Positions 25,378-34,887 of a DNA stretch of 64,000 nucleotides are shown one piece after another. Both the position numbers and the translations under genes were made by a program. A model generated the notes under the pieces. The model was not told the origin of the DNA. It made no database searches and was given only the letters and a program-made list of their open reading frames with translations. Every line of letters starts with the position of its first letter. Positions within the stretch are counted from its first letter, which is position 1. The stretch comes from an uncultured Serinicoccus sp. (GTDB lineage Bacteria; Actinomycetota; Actinomycetes; Actinomycetales; Dermatophilaceae). The stretch spans positions 310,001 through 374,000 of the forward strand of contig NZ_CANMUA010000003.1 of the NCBI RefSeq assembly GCF_947500995.1. Direction: 5' to 3'.

Positions 25378-26022
25378 GTGAGCGAGTCGACGGATCCCCC
25401 GGTGGGCGTCGGTCCGTGGGAGGGGCCGTGGCCGACCCAGGAGTCGGGCGACCTGCCGGCCCACCTCGACCCCCACCTGCTCGAGGCCGGTGACCGCCGC
25501 AACGTGCTGGACCGCTACCGCTACTGGCGGCTGGAGGCGGTGGTCGCCGACCTGGACACCCGGCGCCACGGGTTCCACGTGGGGATCGAGAACTGGGGTC
25601 ACGACTTCAACATCGGGTCGGTCGTGCGCACCGCCAACGCGTTCAACGCGGCGGCGGTCCACATCGTGGGCCGGCGCCGCTGGAACCGGCGCGGTGCCAT
25701 GGTGACCGACCGCTACCTGCACGAGCACCACCACGCCGACGTCGCCGCGCTCCTGCGCTGGGCGAGGGACCGGCACCTGCCCGTGGTGGGTGTCGACAAC
25801 GTGCCGGGGTCGGTGCCGCTGGAGGGGTATGCCCTGCCCCGGGACTGCGTGCTCCTGCTCGGGCAGGAGGGTCCCGGGCTGAGCGCGGAGGCGGTCGCCG
25901 GATGCGTGGACGTGGTGTCCATCACCCAGCACGGGTCCACCCGCTCCCTCAACGCCGGGGCGGCCGCCGCGATCGTCATGTACCACTGGGCGCTGCAGCA
26001 CGCCGGCGACCTGACACCATGA
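25378..26022 (+). CDS. SpoU family tRNA/rRNA 2'-O-methyltransferase
   Basis: About 214 residues from the GTG at 25378. I chose this start because CACAAT ends 7 bases before it, the leaderless spacing seen at many genes here; ATGs at 25369 and 25342 are in frame as alternatives. The knotted SPOUT fold is shown by IENWGHDFNIGSVVRTANAF (motif 1, Asn/Arg), VLLLGQEGPGLS (motif 2) and SITQHGSTRSLNAGAAAAI (motif 3). The N-terminal VGPWEGPWP segment is conserved in actinobacterial members. The RNA target is not known from sequence. Confidence 0.85.
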   Translation: MSESTDPPVGVGPWEGPWPTQESGDLPAHLDPHLLEAGDRRNVLDRYRYWRLEAVVADLDTRRHGFHVGIENWGHDFNIGSVVRTANAFNAAAVHIVGRRRWNRRGAMVTDRYLHEHHHADVAALLRWARDRHLPVVGVDNVPGSVPLEGYALPRDCVLLLGQEGPGLSAEAVAGCVDVVSITQHGSTRSLNAGAAAAIVMYHWALQHAGDLTP

Positions 26023-26026
26023 GCGG

Positions 26027-26830
26027 ATGCACCGACACCTCTCCGCCGACCTGACCGCCACCGTGACGTCCCCGGTCGAGGCCACCCTCGGGGTGACCGT
26101 CGCCGAGCAGGTGACGCGCCACGACGAGTCCTTGTCCGTGACCCTGGACGGCCAGGACGTCGAGGTCCACGACGTCCTCGACGAGGTCTCCGGCACGCGC
26201 TGGCACCTCCTGCGGGACGTGCCGGCGGGTGAGCTGAGCATCAGCTACACCACGACGGCGACCGACGGCGGTGCGGTCGCCGGGGTGAGCCCGCTGGAGC
26301 GCATCCGCTACGTGCGCCCGAGCCGCTACGTCGACCTGGACCGCCTGGAGGCGGTGGCCAGGGCCGAGGTCGGCGACGTGACCGGTGAGCAGGGGGTCCT
26401 GGACGTAGCCGGCTGGGTGCACGACCACGTCCGCTACGTCGTCGGGTCCTCGACGGTCACCGACGGCGCCAGCGACACCTACCTCGCCCGCCGGGGCGTC
26501 TGCCGCGACTTCGCCCACCTGACGCTCGCGCTGCTGCGGGCGCGCGGCATACCGGCACGGCTGGTCGCCTGCTACGCCCCCGGTCTCTCGCCGATGGACT
26601 TCCACGCCGTCGTCGAGGCCGCGGTGGAGGACCGGTGGGTCGTGGTCGACCCCACCCGCCTGGCCCCGCGACCCTCCCTCGTGCGGATCGGCGGGGGCGC
26701 GGACGCCAGCGAGACGTCCTTCCTCACGGTGCACTCCGGCGGCCTGACCTTCAACAGCCTGCAGGTCAGCGCGGTCGCCGACGGGGACCTCCCCGCCGAC
26801 GACCACCTGGGCACCGTGACGATCGGCTGA
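26027..26830 (+). CDS. Transglutaminase-like cysteine protease fold protein
   Basis: 267 residues. An N-terminal beta-rich part (1-100) precedes a transglutaminase core with Cys in RRGVCRDFAHL (about 163), His in PMDFHAVVEA (about 194) and Asp in VVVDPTRLAP (about 209), the full catalytic triad. It is 4 bases after the SpoU gene stop, though CACCAT six bases before its ATG could also give a separate leaderless mRNA. It converges with the ATP-grasp/alpha-E/transglutaminase operon, whose last gene encodes a second transglutaminase of a different subtype. Confidence 0.83.
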   Translation: MHRHLSADLTATVTSPVEATLGVTVAEQVTRHDESLSVTLDGQDVEVHDVLDEVSGTRWHLLRDVPAGELSISYTTTATDGGAVAGVSPLERIRYVRPSRYVDLDRLEAVARAEVGDVTGEQGVLDVAGWVHDHVRYVVGSSTVTDGASDTYLARRGVCRDFAHLTLALLRARGIPARLVACYAPGLSPMDFHAVVEAAVEDRWVVVDPTRLAPRPSLVRIGGGADASETSFLTVHSGGLTFNSLQVSAVADGDLPADDHLGTVTIG

Positions 26831-26839
26831 CCGCCCGGG

Positions 26840-27682
26840 TCAGGACCGCAGGGCGGTCAGCTCCACCTCGACGAACATCGAGCTGCTCTTGGTGCCGGTG
26901 TAGATGCCCCGCAGCGGCGGCACGTCGCCGTACTCGCGGCCGCGGGCCACCTCCACGTGGCGCCCTCCGGGCTGGATGGCGTTGGTCGGGTCCATGCCGA
27001 CCCACTCCCCGTCCCACCAGCGGACCCACGCGTGCGACTCCCCGGTGTAGGGGGTGCCGATCTCGGGCTCCCGGGCTGGCAGCAGGTAGCCGCTGACGTA
27101 GCAGGCGGGGATGCCGACGGCGCGGAGGCAGCCGATGGTGAGGTTGGACATGTCCTGGCACACGCCGGAGCGGTTGGCCCACGCCTCGGACGCGCGGGTG
27201 TGCACCCCGGTCGAGCCGGAGACGTACTCCATCTCGTCGTGGATGAGCTCCACCACCTCGTGGGCGCAGTCCCCGGGGGTCCTGCTGCGGCCGGCGATCT
27301 CCTCCACCCGGGCCTTGAGCTCGGCGGGCGGCTCGACCATGGGGGAGGTGAGGAGGTACTCGCTGAGGTCGTCGAAGACCTCCGGGTCGCGCACCTCCTC
27401 CCAGCTCAGCCCGTGCCCGGTGACCTCGGGGCGCTGCACGTCGACGGTGGCCGAGGCCGTGACCGCCATCCGCGGGTGCGGCTCGTGCACCTCGAACTGG
27501 GTCACCGTGGTGCCCCAGTAGTCGGTGTAGGTGTTGGTCCACGCCGTGGGCGAGATGTCGACCTTGGTATGCAGCACCGCCTGGTGCAGCGTCGACCGCG
27601 GCGACATCCGGGCCTCGTTGAAGGAGTGCGAGGCCATGCCGGCGTACTCGTAGCCGGTGCGGTGCACGATACGGAGCAGCAT
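26840..27682 (-). CDS. Transglutaminase family protein with N-terminal transglut_N domain
   Basis: 280 residues. The N-terminal strand-rich domain (LLRIVHRTGYEYAG, about 2-15) is the bacterial transglutaminase-like N region; the core carries Cys in RSGVCQDMSNL (about 173), His in GESHAWVRWW (about 216) and Asp in GMDPTNAIQPG (about 231). It is the third gene of a conserved trio (ATP-grasp, alpha-E, transglutaminase; COG2308, COG2307, COG1305) predicted to form or trim amide or peptide bonds. Its ATG overlaps the preceding TGA by one base. The mycobacterial counterparts are near Rv2567-Rv2569c. Confidence 0.85.
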   Translation of the reverse strand: MLLRIVHRTGYEYAGMASHSFNEARMSPRSTLHQAVLHTKVDISPTAWTNTYTDYWGTTVTQFEVHEPHPRMAVTASATVDVQRPEVTGHGLSWEEVRDPEVFDDLSEYLLTSPMVEPPAELKARVEEIAGRSRTPGDCAHEVVELIHDEMEYVSGSTGVHTRASEAWANRSGVCQDMSNLTIGCLRAVGIPACYVSGYLLPAREPEIGTPYTGESHAWVRWWDGEWVGMDPTNAIQPGGRHVEVARGREYGDVPPLRGIYTGTKSSSMFVEVELTALRS

Positions 27683-28614
27683 CAGCGCACCCCCGCCCGC
27701 CAGACGGACGCGCCGGCGCCGTCGAAGTAGTGGTCGGACACCGCGTCGTTGACCGCGCTGCAGGTGCGCTGCAGCCGGCTCATCCGCTCGGGCAGGTGGG
27801 CCATGGTCTCCTCCAAGGATCCGAACTCCAGCTCTGCACGGGCCCGACCGAGGGCGCGCAGCGCCTCACCGGTCAGCCCGACCCGACGGCCGCCGGTGGT
27901 GGCCTCGAGCGAGGCCAGCGCGTCCTCCGCGGCCTGCAGGGACACCAGCACCGACCGGGGGAACATCCGGTCCAGCAGGAGGAACTCCGCCGCCTGTGCA
28001 TCGGTCGCCGCGCCCCGGTAGGTGCGGATGAACGCGTGGTGCGCCCCGCAGGCGCGCAGCGTCTGCGTCCAGGCGTAGGGGCTGTCGGCGTTGTAGGCCG
28101 CCGACTCGATGATGCGCGAGGTCATGTCGACCCGCTCCAGCTGGCGACCGAGCATCATGTACTGCCAGCCCTCGTCGTGGGTCATCGTCGTGTCCGCGAT
28201 GCCGCCGACGACCGCGCAGCGTTCCCGGACCAGCTGGCAGGCGCGGTGCGCGGGCACGTGCTGGAGCCGGTTGCCGCGCATCATGTTCCACGTCGTGTTG
28301 ACCGCCTCCCACATCTCCAGGGACACCGTCTCCCGGGACCGGCGGGCGCTCTCACGGGCGCCGTAGAACGCGGCCACCATGGAGGTGAGGGATGTCTCGT
28401 CCCAGCCCAGCAGCTGCAGCACCGTCTGGTGGTCGGGGCTGGCTGCGCCGTCGATGCCCATGACCCGCAGCAGGACCTCGCTGGTGGCCTCCTCGTCGAC
28501 GACCGGGTCCTCGAGCAGGAGGGTGAGGTGCACCTCGAGCAGGCGCGAGGTGTCCTCGGCGCGCTCGAGGTAGCGGCCGATCCAGAAGAGCGACTCGGCG
28601 ATGCGGCTCAGCAC
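27682..28614 (-). CDS. Alpha-E domain protein (DUF403)
   Basis: A 310-residue all-helical protein starting VLSRIAESLFWIGRYLERAEDTSRLLEVH, the hallmark N-terminus of the alpha-E family (COG2307). DEGWQYMMLGRQLERVDMTSRI in the middle repeats the same helix pattern. The GTG at 28614 overlaps the end of the ATP-grasp gene by 7 bases, and its stop overlaps the transglutaminase start, so the three proteins are tightly coupled. Alpha-E proteins occur with ATP-grasp ligases and are thought to be partners or scaffolds; no catalytic motif is known. Confidence 0.88.
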   Translation of the reverse strand: MLSRIAESLFWIGRYLERAEDTSRLLEVHLTLLLEDPVVDEEATSEVLLRVMGIDGAASPDHQTVLQLLGWDETSLTSMVAAFYGARESARRSRETVSLEMWEAVNTTWNMMRGNRLQHVPAHRACQLVRERCAVVGGIADTTMTHDEGWQYMMLGRQLERVDMTSRIIESAAYNADSPYAWTQTLRACGAHHAFIRTYRGAATDAQAAEFLLLDRMFPRSVLVSLQAAEDALASLEATTGGRRVGLTGEALRALGRARAELEFGSLEETMAHLPERMSRLQRTCSAVNDAVSDHYFDGAGASVWRAGVR

Positions 28615-30221
28615 GTCGCCACCTCCTCGTCCGCGAGCTGGTGCTGTTCTCGCTGCTGCTGCTGCTGTTGTTGTTGCTGCTGCTCCTGCTCGGCGGGCTC
28701 GGCCTCCGAGCGCTTGAGCGCCACCTGCGGGGCGGTGCCGACCTGCACCTGACGCTGGGCCCGGGGCTCGACCCGGGTGCGCCGGCCGTCGCCCGAGAGC
28801 ACCCAGGTGTCCTTGGAGCCGCCGCCGCGGCTGGAGTTGACGATGAGCTCGCCCTCGCCGAGCGCGACCCGGGTGAGGCCGCCGGGCAGGACCCAGACCT
28901 TCTCCCCGTCGTTGATCGCGAACGGGCGCAGGTCGACGTGCCGCGGGCGCAGCCCGTCCTCGACCATGGTCGGCACGGTGGACAGCTGCACGACCGGCTG
29001 GGCGATCCAGCCGCGGGGCGAGGCGCTGACCGTCGTGCGCAGCTGGTCCAGCTCGGCCTTGCTCGCCTGGGGCCCGATGACGATGCCCTTGCCCCCGGAC
29101 CCGTCCACCGGCTTGAGCACGAGCTCGTCGAGCCGGTCCATCACCTCCTCGCGGTGGGTGGGGTCCTCCAGCCGCCAGGTGTCGACGTTGGGCAGGATCG
29201 GCTCCTCGCCCAGGTAGTAGCGGATGATCTCCGGGACGTAGGAGTACATGAGCTTGTCGTCCGCGACGCCGTTGCCGACCGCGTTGGCGATGGTGACGTT
29301 GCCCGCGCGGGCCGCGTTGAGCACCCCCGGGCACCCGAGCACCGAGTCGTTGCGGAAGGCGACCGGGTCGAGGAAGTCGTCGTCGACCCGGCGGTAGATG
29401 ACGTGCACCGGCTGCAGCCCGTGGGTGGTGCGCATCATGACGCGACCGCCCTGGGTCACCAGGTCGCGGCCCTCGACGAGCCGGCAGCCCATGAGACGGG
29501 CCAGGAGCGAGTGCTCGAAGTAGGCCGAGTTGTAGGGGCCGGGGGTGAGCACGACGACCTCGGGGTCGGTGATGCCGGAGGGGGCCGCCGCCCGCAGGGC
29601 GCGGAGCAGGCGGCTGGGGTATGCCGCCACCGGCCGGATGCGGTGCGTCCCGACGACCTCGGGCAGGGTCGAGGTCATGGCCCGGCGGTTGGTGAGGACG
29701 TAGGACACCCCGCTGGGGATGCGCACGTTGTCCTCGAGCACCCGGAAGGCGCCCTCGCCGTCCCGGATGAGGTCGATGCCCGAGACGTGCACCCGCACCC
29801 CGTTGCCGGGCTGGATGTCGAAGGCCACCCGGTGGTAGTGGTTGCTGCTGGTGACGATGTGCCGGGGGATCACCTTGTCCGTGATGATCTGCATCGGGCC
29901 GTAGATGTCGGCCAGGAAGGCCTCCAGGGCCTTCACCCGCTGGGCCACCCCCGCCTCCACGTGCGACCAGGTGTCCGCCTCGATGACCCGGGGGACGATG
30001 TCCAGCGGGAAGGGCCGTTCCTCGCCCTCGAAGTCGAAGGTGACGCCCTGGTCGTGGTAGCTCTTGCTGACGTACTCGCCGCGGTTGCGGACGTCCTCGA
30101 GGCCGAAGGTGTCGAACTGCGTCGAGATCTGCTCGTAGCCGGGCCTGACGCCTCCGTCCGTGGTGACCGTCTCGTCATAGATGGACGGCGTGGTCGGGTA
30201 GTCGGTGAACGCGCCAGTCAT
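28608..30221 (-). CDS. Circularly permuted ATP-grasp protein with C-terminal poly-Gln tract
   Basis: 537 residues, first gene of the ATP-grasp/alpha-E/transglutaminase operon (COG2308, DUF404/407). Landmarks: YHDQGVTFDFEGEERPFPLDI, GIDLIRDGEGAFRVLEDNVRIPSGVSY (permuted ATP-grasp half with the LEDN metal motif), LTPGPYNSAYFEH and VLKPVDGSGGKGIVIGP (Gly-rich loop). It is expected to form an acyl-phosphate and ligate an amine. Residues ~504-537 hold a run of ten Gln within a Glu/Gln-rich tail. TAGGGT six bases before the ATG points to a leaderless operon mRNA. Confidence 0.88.
   Translation of the reverse strand: MTGAFTDYPTTPSIYDETVTTDGGVRPGYEQISTQFDTFGLEDVRNRGEYVSKSYHDQGVTFDFEGEERPFPLDIVPRVIEADTWSHVEAGVAQRVKALEAFLADIYGPMQIITDKVIPRHIVTSSNHYHRVAFDIQPGNGVRVHVSGIDLIRDGEGAFRVLEDNVRIPSGVSYVLTNRRAMTSTLPEVVGTHRIRPVAAYPSRLLRALRAAAPSGITDPEVVVLTPGPYNSAYFEHSLLARLMGCRLVEGRDLVTQGGRVMMRTTHGLQPVHVIYRRVDDDFLDPVAFRNDSVLGCPGVLNAARAGNVTIANAVGNGVADDKLMYSYVPEIIRYYLGEEPILPNVDTWRLEDPTHREEVMDRLDELVLKPVDGSGGKGIVIGPQASKAELDQLRTTVSASPRGWIAQPVVQLSTVPTMVEDGLRPRHVDLRPFAINDGEKVWVLPGGLTRVALGEGELIVNSSRGGGSKDTWVLSGDGRRTRVEPRAQRQVQVGTAPQVALKRSEAEPAEQEQQQQQQQQQQREQHQLADEEVATC
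28653..28682. repeat. CTG/TTG microsatellite coding for ten glutamines
   Basis: Ten uninterrupted trinucleotides (five CTG, three TTG, two CTG on the plus strand) are read on the minus strand as CAG/CAA. Such a run is rare in bacteria and prone to slippage. It lies in the non-conserved tail of the ATP-grasp protein. Confidence 0.95.
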
Positions 30222-30227
30222 ACCGCA

Positions 30228-30233
30228 ACCCTA
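30228..30233 (-). promoter_or_regulatory. -10 box of the ATP-grasp operon (leaderless start)
   Basis: On the minus strand TAGGGT is followed by 6 bases and the ATG of the ATP-grasp gene. Confidence 0.55.
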
Positions 30234-30304
30234 GAGGAGACCACCCGCTCGCTGTGGAAGCATGGGTGGCGACCTGACGTCACCGCGTCCCGAGGAGGAC
30301 CACC

Positions 30305-31333
30305 ATGCCCATCGCCACCCCCGAGGTCTACGCCGACATGATCGACCGGGCGAAGGCCGGCAGCTTCGCCTACCCGGCCATCAACGTCAGCAGCAGCCAG
30401 ACCTTCAACGCCGCCATCCAGGGGTTCGCCGAGGCCGGCTCGGACGGGATCATCCAGGTCTCGACCGGAGGAGCGGAGTACTGGTCCGGCCAGGGGGTCA
30501 AGGAGATGGTGACCGGGGCCATGGCCTTCAGTGCCTTCGCCCACGAGGTCGCCAAGAAGTACGACGTCAACATCGCCCTGCACACCGACCACTGCCCCAA
30601 GGACAAGCTCGACGGCTTCGTCCGGCCGCTGCTCGCCGCGTCGGTCGAGCGGGTCAAGGAGGGCGGGCTGCCCTACTTCCAGTCCCACATGTGGGACGGC
30701 TCCGCGACGCCGCTGGACGAGAACCTGCAGATCGCCGAGGAGCTGCTGGAGCAGTGCCGCCAGGCCAAGATCATCCTCGAGGTCGAGATCGGCGTGGTCG
30801 GGGGCGAGGAGGACGGCGTCGCCAACGAGATCAACGACCAGCTCTACACCACCCCCGAGGATGCGGTCGCCACGATCGAGGCGCTCGGCACGGGCGACCA
30901 GGGCCGCTACCTCGCGGCCCTGACCTTCGGCAACGTGCACGGCGTCTACAAGCCGGGCAACGTCAAGCTGCGTCCGGAGGTGCTCCAGACCGCCCAGGAG
31001 GCGGCCGCCAAGGCGCTCGGCCGCGACGCCGAGAGCCGCCCCTTCGACCTGGTCTTCCACGGCGGCTCCGGCTCCAGCGCCCAGGAGATCTCCGACGCGG
31101 TCGACTACGGCGTGGTCAAGATGAACATCGACACGGACACGCAGTACGCCTTCACCCGCCCCGTCGCCGGCTTCATGCTCAGCAACTACGAGGGCGTGCT
31201 CAAGGTGGACGGCGAGGTCGGCAACAAGAAGCAGTACGACCCGCGGGCCTGGGGCAAGGTCGCCGAGAACGCGATGTCGGCGCGCGTCGTCGAGGCCTGC
31301 GAGAACCTGCGCTCCGCCGGGACCCACCGGTGA
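30305..31333 (+). CDS. fbaA: Fructose-bisphosphate aldolase, class II
   Basis: A 342-residue class IIA zinc aldolase that interconverts fructose-1,6-bisphosphate with GAP and DHAP. Zinc ligands appear in ALHTDHCPKD (His/Asp-His), the LEVEIGVVGGEEDGV loop (Glu), GNVHGVYKPG (His) and LVFHGGSGS (His with the phosphate loop). The 342-residue length and the YWSGQGVKEM insertion fit the actinobacterial/E. coli FbaA type. GAGGAGG lies a few bases before the ATG. Its TGA overlaps the GTG of the DUF3151 gene, a pairing common in actinobacteria. Confidence 0.96.
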   Translation: MPIATPEVYADMIDRAKAGSFAYPAINVSSSQTFNAAIQGFAEAGSDGIIQVSTGGAEYWSGQGVKEMVTGAMAFSAFAHEVAKKYDVNIALHTDHCPKDKLDGFVRPLLAASVERVKEGGLPYFQSHMWDGSATPLDENLQIAEELLEQCRQAKIILEVEIGVVGGEEDGVANEINDQLYTTPEDAVATIEALGTGDQGRYLAALTFGNVHGVYKPGNVKLRPEVLQTAQEAAAKALGRDAESRPFDLVFHGGSGSSAQEISDAVDYGVVKMNIDTDTQYAFTRPVAGFMLSNYEGVLKVDGEVGNKKQYDPRAWGKVAENAMSARVVEACENLRSAGTHR

Positions 31334-31746
31334 CCGGCGGCATCGGGTCGACCGACCTGCTCGGCATCCCGCCGACCGAGCTGCCCGAGGACCCCGCGGC
31401 CCGGGTGCTGGCCGAGGGCGACCCGCGGGCGGTCGCCGCGGCATACCCCGGATCGTGCCTGGCCTGGGCCATGCTGGCCGAGGACGCCCTGCACGAGGGG
31501 GACGACGTGTCCGCCTACGCCTTCGCGCGGACCGGCTACCACCGGGGCCTGGACCAGCTGCGCCGGGCCGGGTGGCGCGGGCAGGGGCCGGTGCCCTGGG
31601 AGCACGAGCCCAACCGGGGCTTCCTGCGGGCCCTGGCGTCCCTGGCCGCGGCGGCGGGTCGCATCGGCGAGACCGAGGAGCAGCACCGGTGCACGGAGTT
31701 CCTCCGGGCGTCCTCGGCGACGGCGGCGCGCGAGCTCGGCTGCTGA
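31330..31746 (+). CDS. DUF3151 protein
   Basis: 138 residues, helical, starting at the GTG in the GTGA overlap with fbaA. Landmarks: AVAAAYPGSCLAWAMLAEDAL, ARTGYHRGLDQLRRAGWRG, PWEHEPNRGFLRALASLA. DUF3151 proteins are regularly encoded after class II aldolase in actinobacteria; their function is unknown, and a link to aldolase expression or activity is only inferred from that conserved position. A strong hairpin follows 15 bases after its stop. Confidence 0.85.
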   Translation: MTGGIGSTDLLGIPPTELPEDPAARVLAEGDPRAVAAAYPGSCLAWAMLAEDALHEGDDVSAYAFARTGYHRGLDQLRRAGWRGQGPVPWEHEPNRGFLRALASLAAAAGRIGETEEQHRCTEFLRASSATAARELGC

Positions 31747-31760
31747 GCCGACGGGGGGTT

Positions 31761-31803
31761 GCGGGCGGCGCCCGGGTCCGTGACCGCCCCGGGTGCCGCC
31801 CGC
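31761..31803 (+). terminator. Strong hairpin terminator of the fbaA-DUF3151 operon
   Basis: GCGGGCGGCGCCCGGG and CCCGGGTGCCGCCCGC pair over 16 positions (one G-T) around an 11-base loop. There is no T-run, the L-shaped or tail-less form common in actinobacteria. Confidence 0.8.
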
Positions 31804-31917
31804 TCCCCATGAGTCGGATCGATCGCGTCCCCTGACGTGCGGTCCGACCAGGACATCCAAGCACGCTGGCGCGCGCGGGGCTGTCCCATGGCTGCCAGTG
31901 GCTCTATGCTGCCATAG

Positions 31918-32880
31918 ATGAATGCTCAACCACAGACGGTCGGGCTGTCCGCGGAGGCCGAGCAGCTCTACCGCCACGTCCTGCGCTCGGCCCCCGCCAC
32001 CCTGCCGCAGCACGCCGAGGCGCTGGGGTGGCAGCTGCGCCACGCGGAGCGCGTCATGGGGGACCTGGAACGCCTGCGTCTCGCGCGGCGGGTCCCCGAC
32101 GACCTGGTGAAGGTGGACGACCCCCGGGCCGGCGTCGGTCGGCTGCTGGACACCGAGGAGGCGGACCTCGACGAGCGGCGACGGCAGCTGCTCAGCCTCC
32201 GGGAGTCCCTGGAGAGCTTCGAGTCCGACTACCGCCGCGGCCTGCAGCTCTCCGGCCCGCGGGTGCCCCCCTGGGAGCAGGTGGCGCCGTCCGAGGCGGC
32301 GTCGGTGGTCGAGCACCTGTCCCGGACCTCGCGCGGATCCATCCTCCAGGTCACCACCGGACCGGCTCACGACGAGGGGGTCCGGCGTCGGTGGGAGGAG
32401 GCGGCCGGCAGCGGACGCGAGCTGCGCGCGATCTTCCCGCTGTCGGTGCTGACCGACCCGCAGTGGCACTCCTTCGCCCAGCAGCGGGCCCGGGCGGGGG
32501 AGCAGCAGCGCTATCTCGCCGACGACGCGATCGGGGTGGAGTTCGGCATCTTCGGCCGCTCCGGGGTGATGCTCAAGGAGGCGGGGGAGGACGCCGACCA
32601 CCTGCTCCTGCGCCCACCGGCCATCATCGACGCCTTCAGCACCCTCTTCGACGAGCTCTGGCGGCGGGCGGAGCCGCTGCTGGCCCGGGACGCCTCGGCC
32701 CAGGACGTCAAGCTCCTGGAGCTGCTCTCCCTCGGCTTCAAGGACGAGGCGATCGCGCGGCAGATGGGCCTGGGCCTGCGCACCGTGCGGCGCCGGATCG
32801 CCGCCCTCATGGAGGAGCACGGATCGGACACCCGCTTCCAGCTGGGGCTGGCGGTCAGCCGACGCGGGCTCGTCGACTGA
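31918..32880 (+). CDS. Hybrid transcriptional regulator: TrmB-like N-terminal and LuxR-type C-terminal helix-turn-helix
   Basis: 320 residues. The N-terminal winged-helix pattern (LSAEAEQLYRHVLRSAPATL to ERLRLARR, 10-60) is TrmB-like. A middle ligand-type region (110-250) includes GSILQVTTGP and RAIFPLSVL. The C-terminal LuxR HTH reads LLELLSLGFKDEAIARQM then LRTVRRRIAALMEEHG (about 262-295). TATGCT ends 7 bases before the ATG, so the mRNA is probably leaderless. GCTGCCA occurs twice 17 bases apart around that box and may be the regulator's own site. A paralogue of the same build is at 45531. The target genes are unknown. Confidence 0.75.
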   Translation: MNAQPQTVGLSAEAEQLYRHVLRSAPATLPQHAEALGWQLRHAERVMGDLERLRLARRVPDDLVKVDDPRAGVGRLLDTEEADLDERRRQLLSLRESLESFESDYRRGLQLSGPRVPPWEQVAPSEAASVVEHLSRTSRGSILQVTTGPAHDEGVRRRWEEAAGSGRELRAIFPLSVLTDPQWHSFAQQRARAGEQQRYLADDAIGVEFGIFGRSGVMLKEAGEDADHLLLRPPAIIDAFSTLFDELWRRAEPLLARDASAQDVKLLELLSLGFKDEAIARQMGLGLRTVRRRIAALMEEHGSDTRFQLGLAVSRRGLVD

Positions 32881-32913
32881 GTCGTGGTCGGGGCAGGGCA
32901 GGGACGTCGATAG

Positions 32914-34251
<1,338 letters not shown>

Positions 34252-34253
34252 CG

Positions 34254-34281
34254 CCCCTGGTGGCGGGACCCGCCCCAGGGG
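34254..34281 (+). terminator. purA terminator hairpin
   Basis: CCCCTGG and CCAGGGG pair exactly, continued inward by GGCGG and CCGCC after a one-base bulge, starting 3 bases past the purA stop. No T-run. Confidence 0.7.
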
Positions 34282-34329
34282 AGGCGTGGCCGGCTGCTCC
34301 TGAGCCGGAGGGACCGCAGCGGCGAGGGC

Positions 34330-34335
34330 TACCCT
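34330..34335 (+). promoter_or_regulatory. -10 box of the second SRPBCC gene (leaderless start)
   Basis: TACCCT is followed by 7 bases and the ATG at 34343. Confidence 0.5.
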
Positions 34336-34342
34336 GACCCCC

Positions 34343-34810
34343 ATGGACGTCACCGTGGGCACCACCTTCGACGCGCCGCGACCGCTGGTCGCCGCGGTCT
34401 CCGGTGACCCGGACCAGGCGCTGCGGTGGTACGCCAACATCCGGTCGGTCCGCTGGCAGGGCCCGGCCGAGGTGGTGGTGGGGGCCCGGGTCGACTTCGT
34501 GGCCCGCTTCCTCGGGCGCCACCTGGCCTACACCTACGAGATCGTCGACCTGGTGCCGCAGGAACGGATGGTCATGCGCACCGACGACGGGCCCCTGCCG
34601 ATGGAGACGACCTACTGCTGGTGGGATGAGGAGCCGGGGGAGGGGGGTCGCCCGCGCACCGGGATGAGCGTGCGCAACGCGGGCCGTCCCTCGGCGATGA
34701 CCACCCTCGCCTCCGGCGCGGTGACCCTCGGCATGAAGCGGGCCATGCGGCGCGACCTGGAGCGGCTGCGCCTGGTGCTGCGGGAAGAGCTCGGCGTACC
34801 GGACGCGTAG
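34343..34810 (+). CDS. SRPBCC family protein
   Basis: 155 residues with the START-like order: N-terminal strand (DVTVGTTFDAPRPLVAAV), a run of beta strands (EVVVGARVDFVARFLG, AYTYEIVDLVPQERMVMRT), and a C-terminal helix (MKRAMRRDLERLRLVLRE). The ERMVMRT strand is typical of polyketide-cyclase/AHSA1-like members. The ligand is unknown. It is leaderless by its -10 spacing and lies alone between purA and the mycothiol-type gene. Confidence 0.7.
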   Translation: MDVTVGTTFDAPRPLVAAVSGDPDQALRWYANIRSVRWQGPAEVVVGARVDFVARFLGRHLAYTYEIVDLVPQERMVMRTDDGPLPMETTYCWWDEEPGEGGRPRTGMSVRNAGRPSAMTTLASGAVTLGMKRAMRRDLERLRLVLREELGVPDA

Positions 34811-34887
34811 TAGGCCCGCACCGATGAGTCCGGGGCGTCCGCCCGGTCCCACCACCGACCTGACCACGACCACGACGAGGTATGCCT

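Noticed and set aside
34882-34887. ATG at 34882 as the start of the mycothiol-type gene
   Set aside because: It is part of a GGTATGCC copy with GAGG only 2 bases upstream; the GTG at 34888 has proper spacing.
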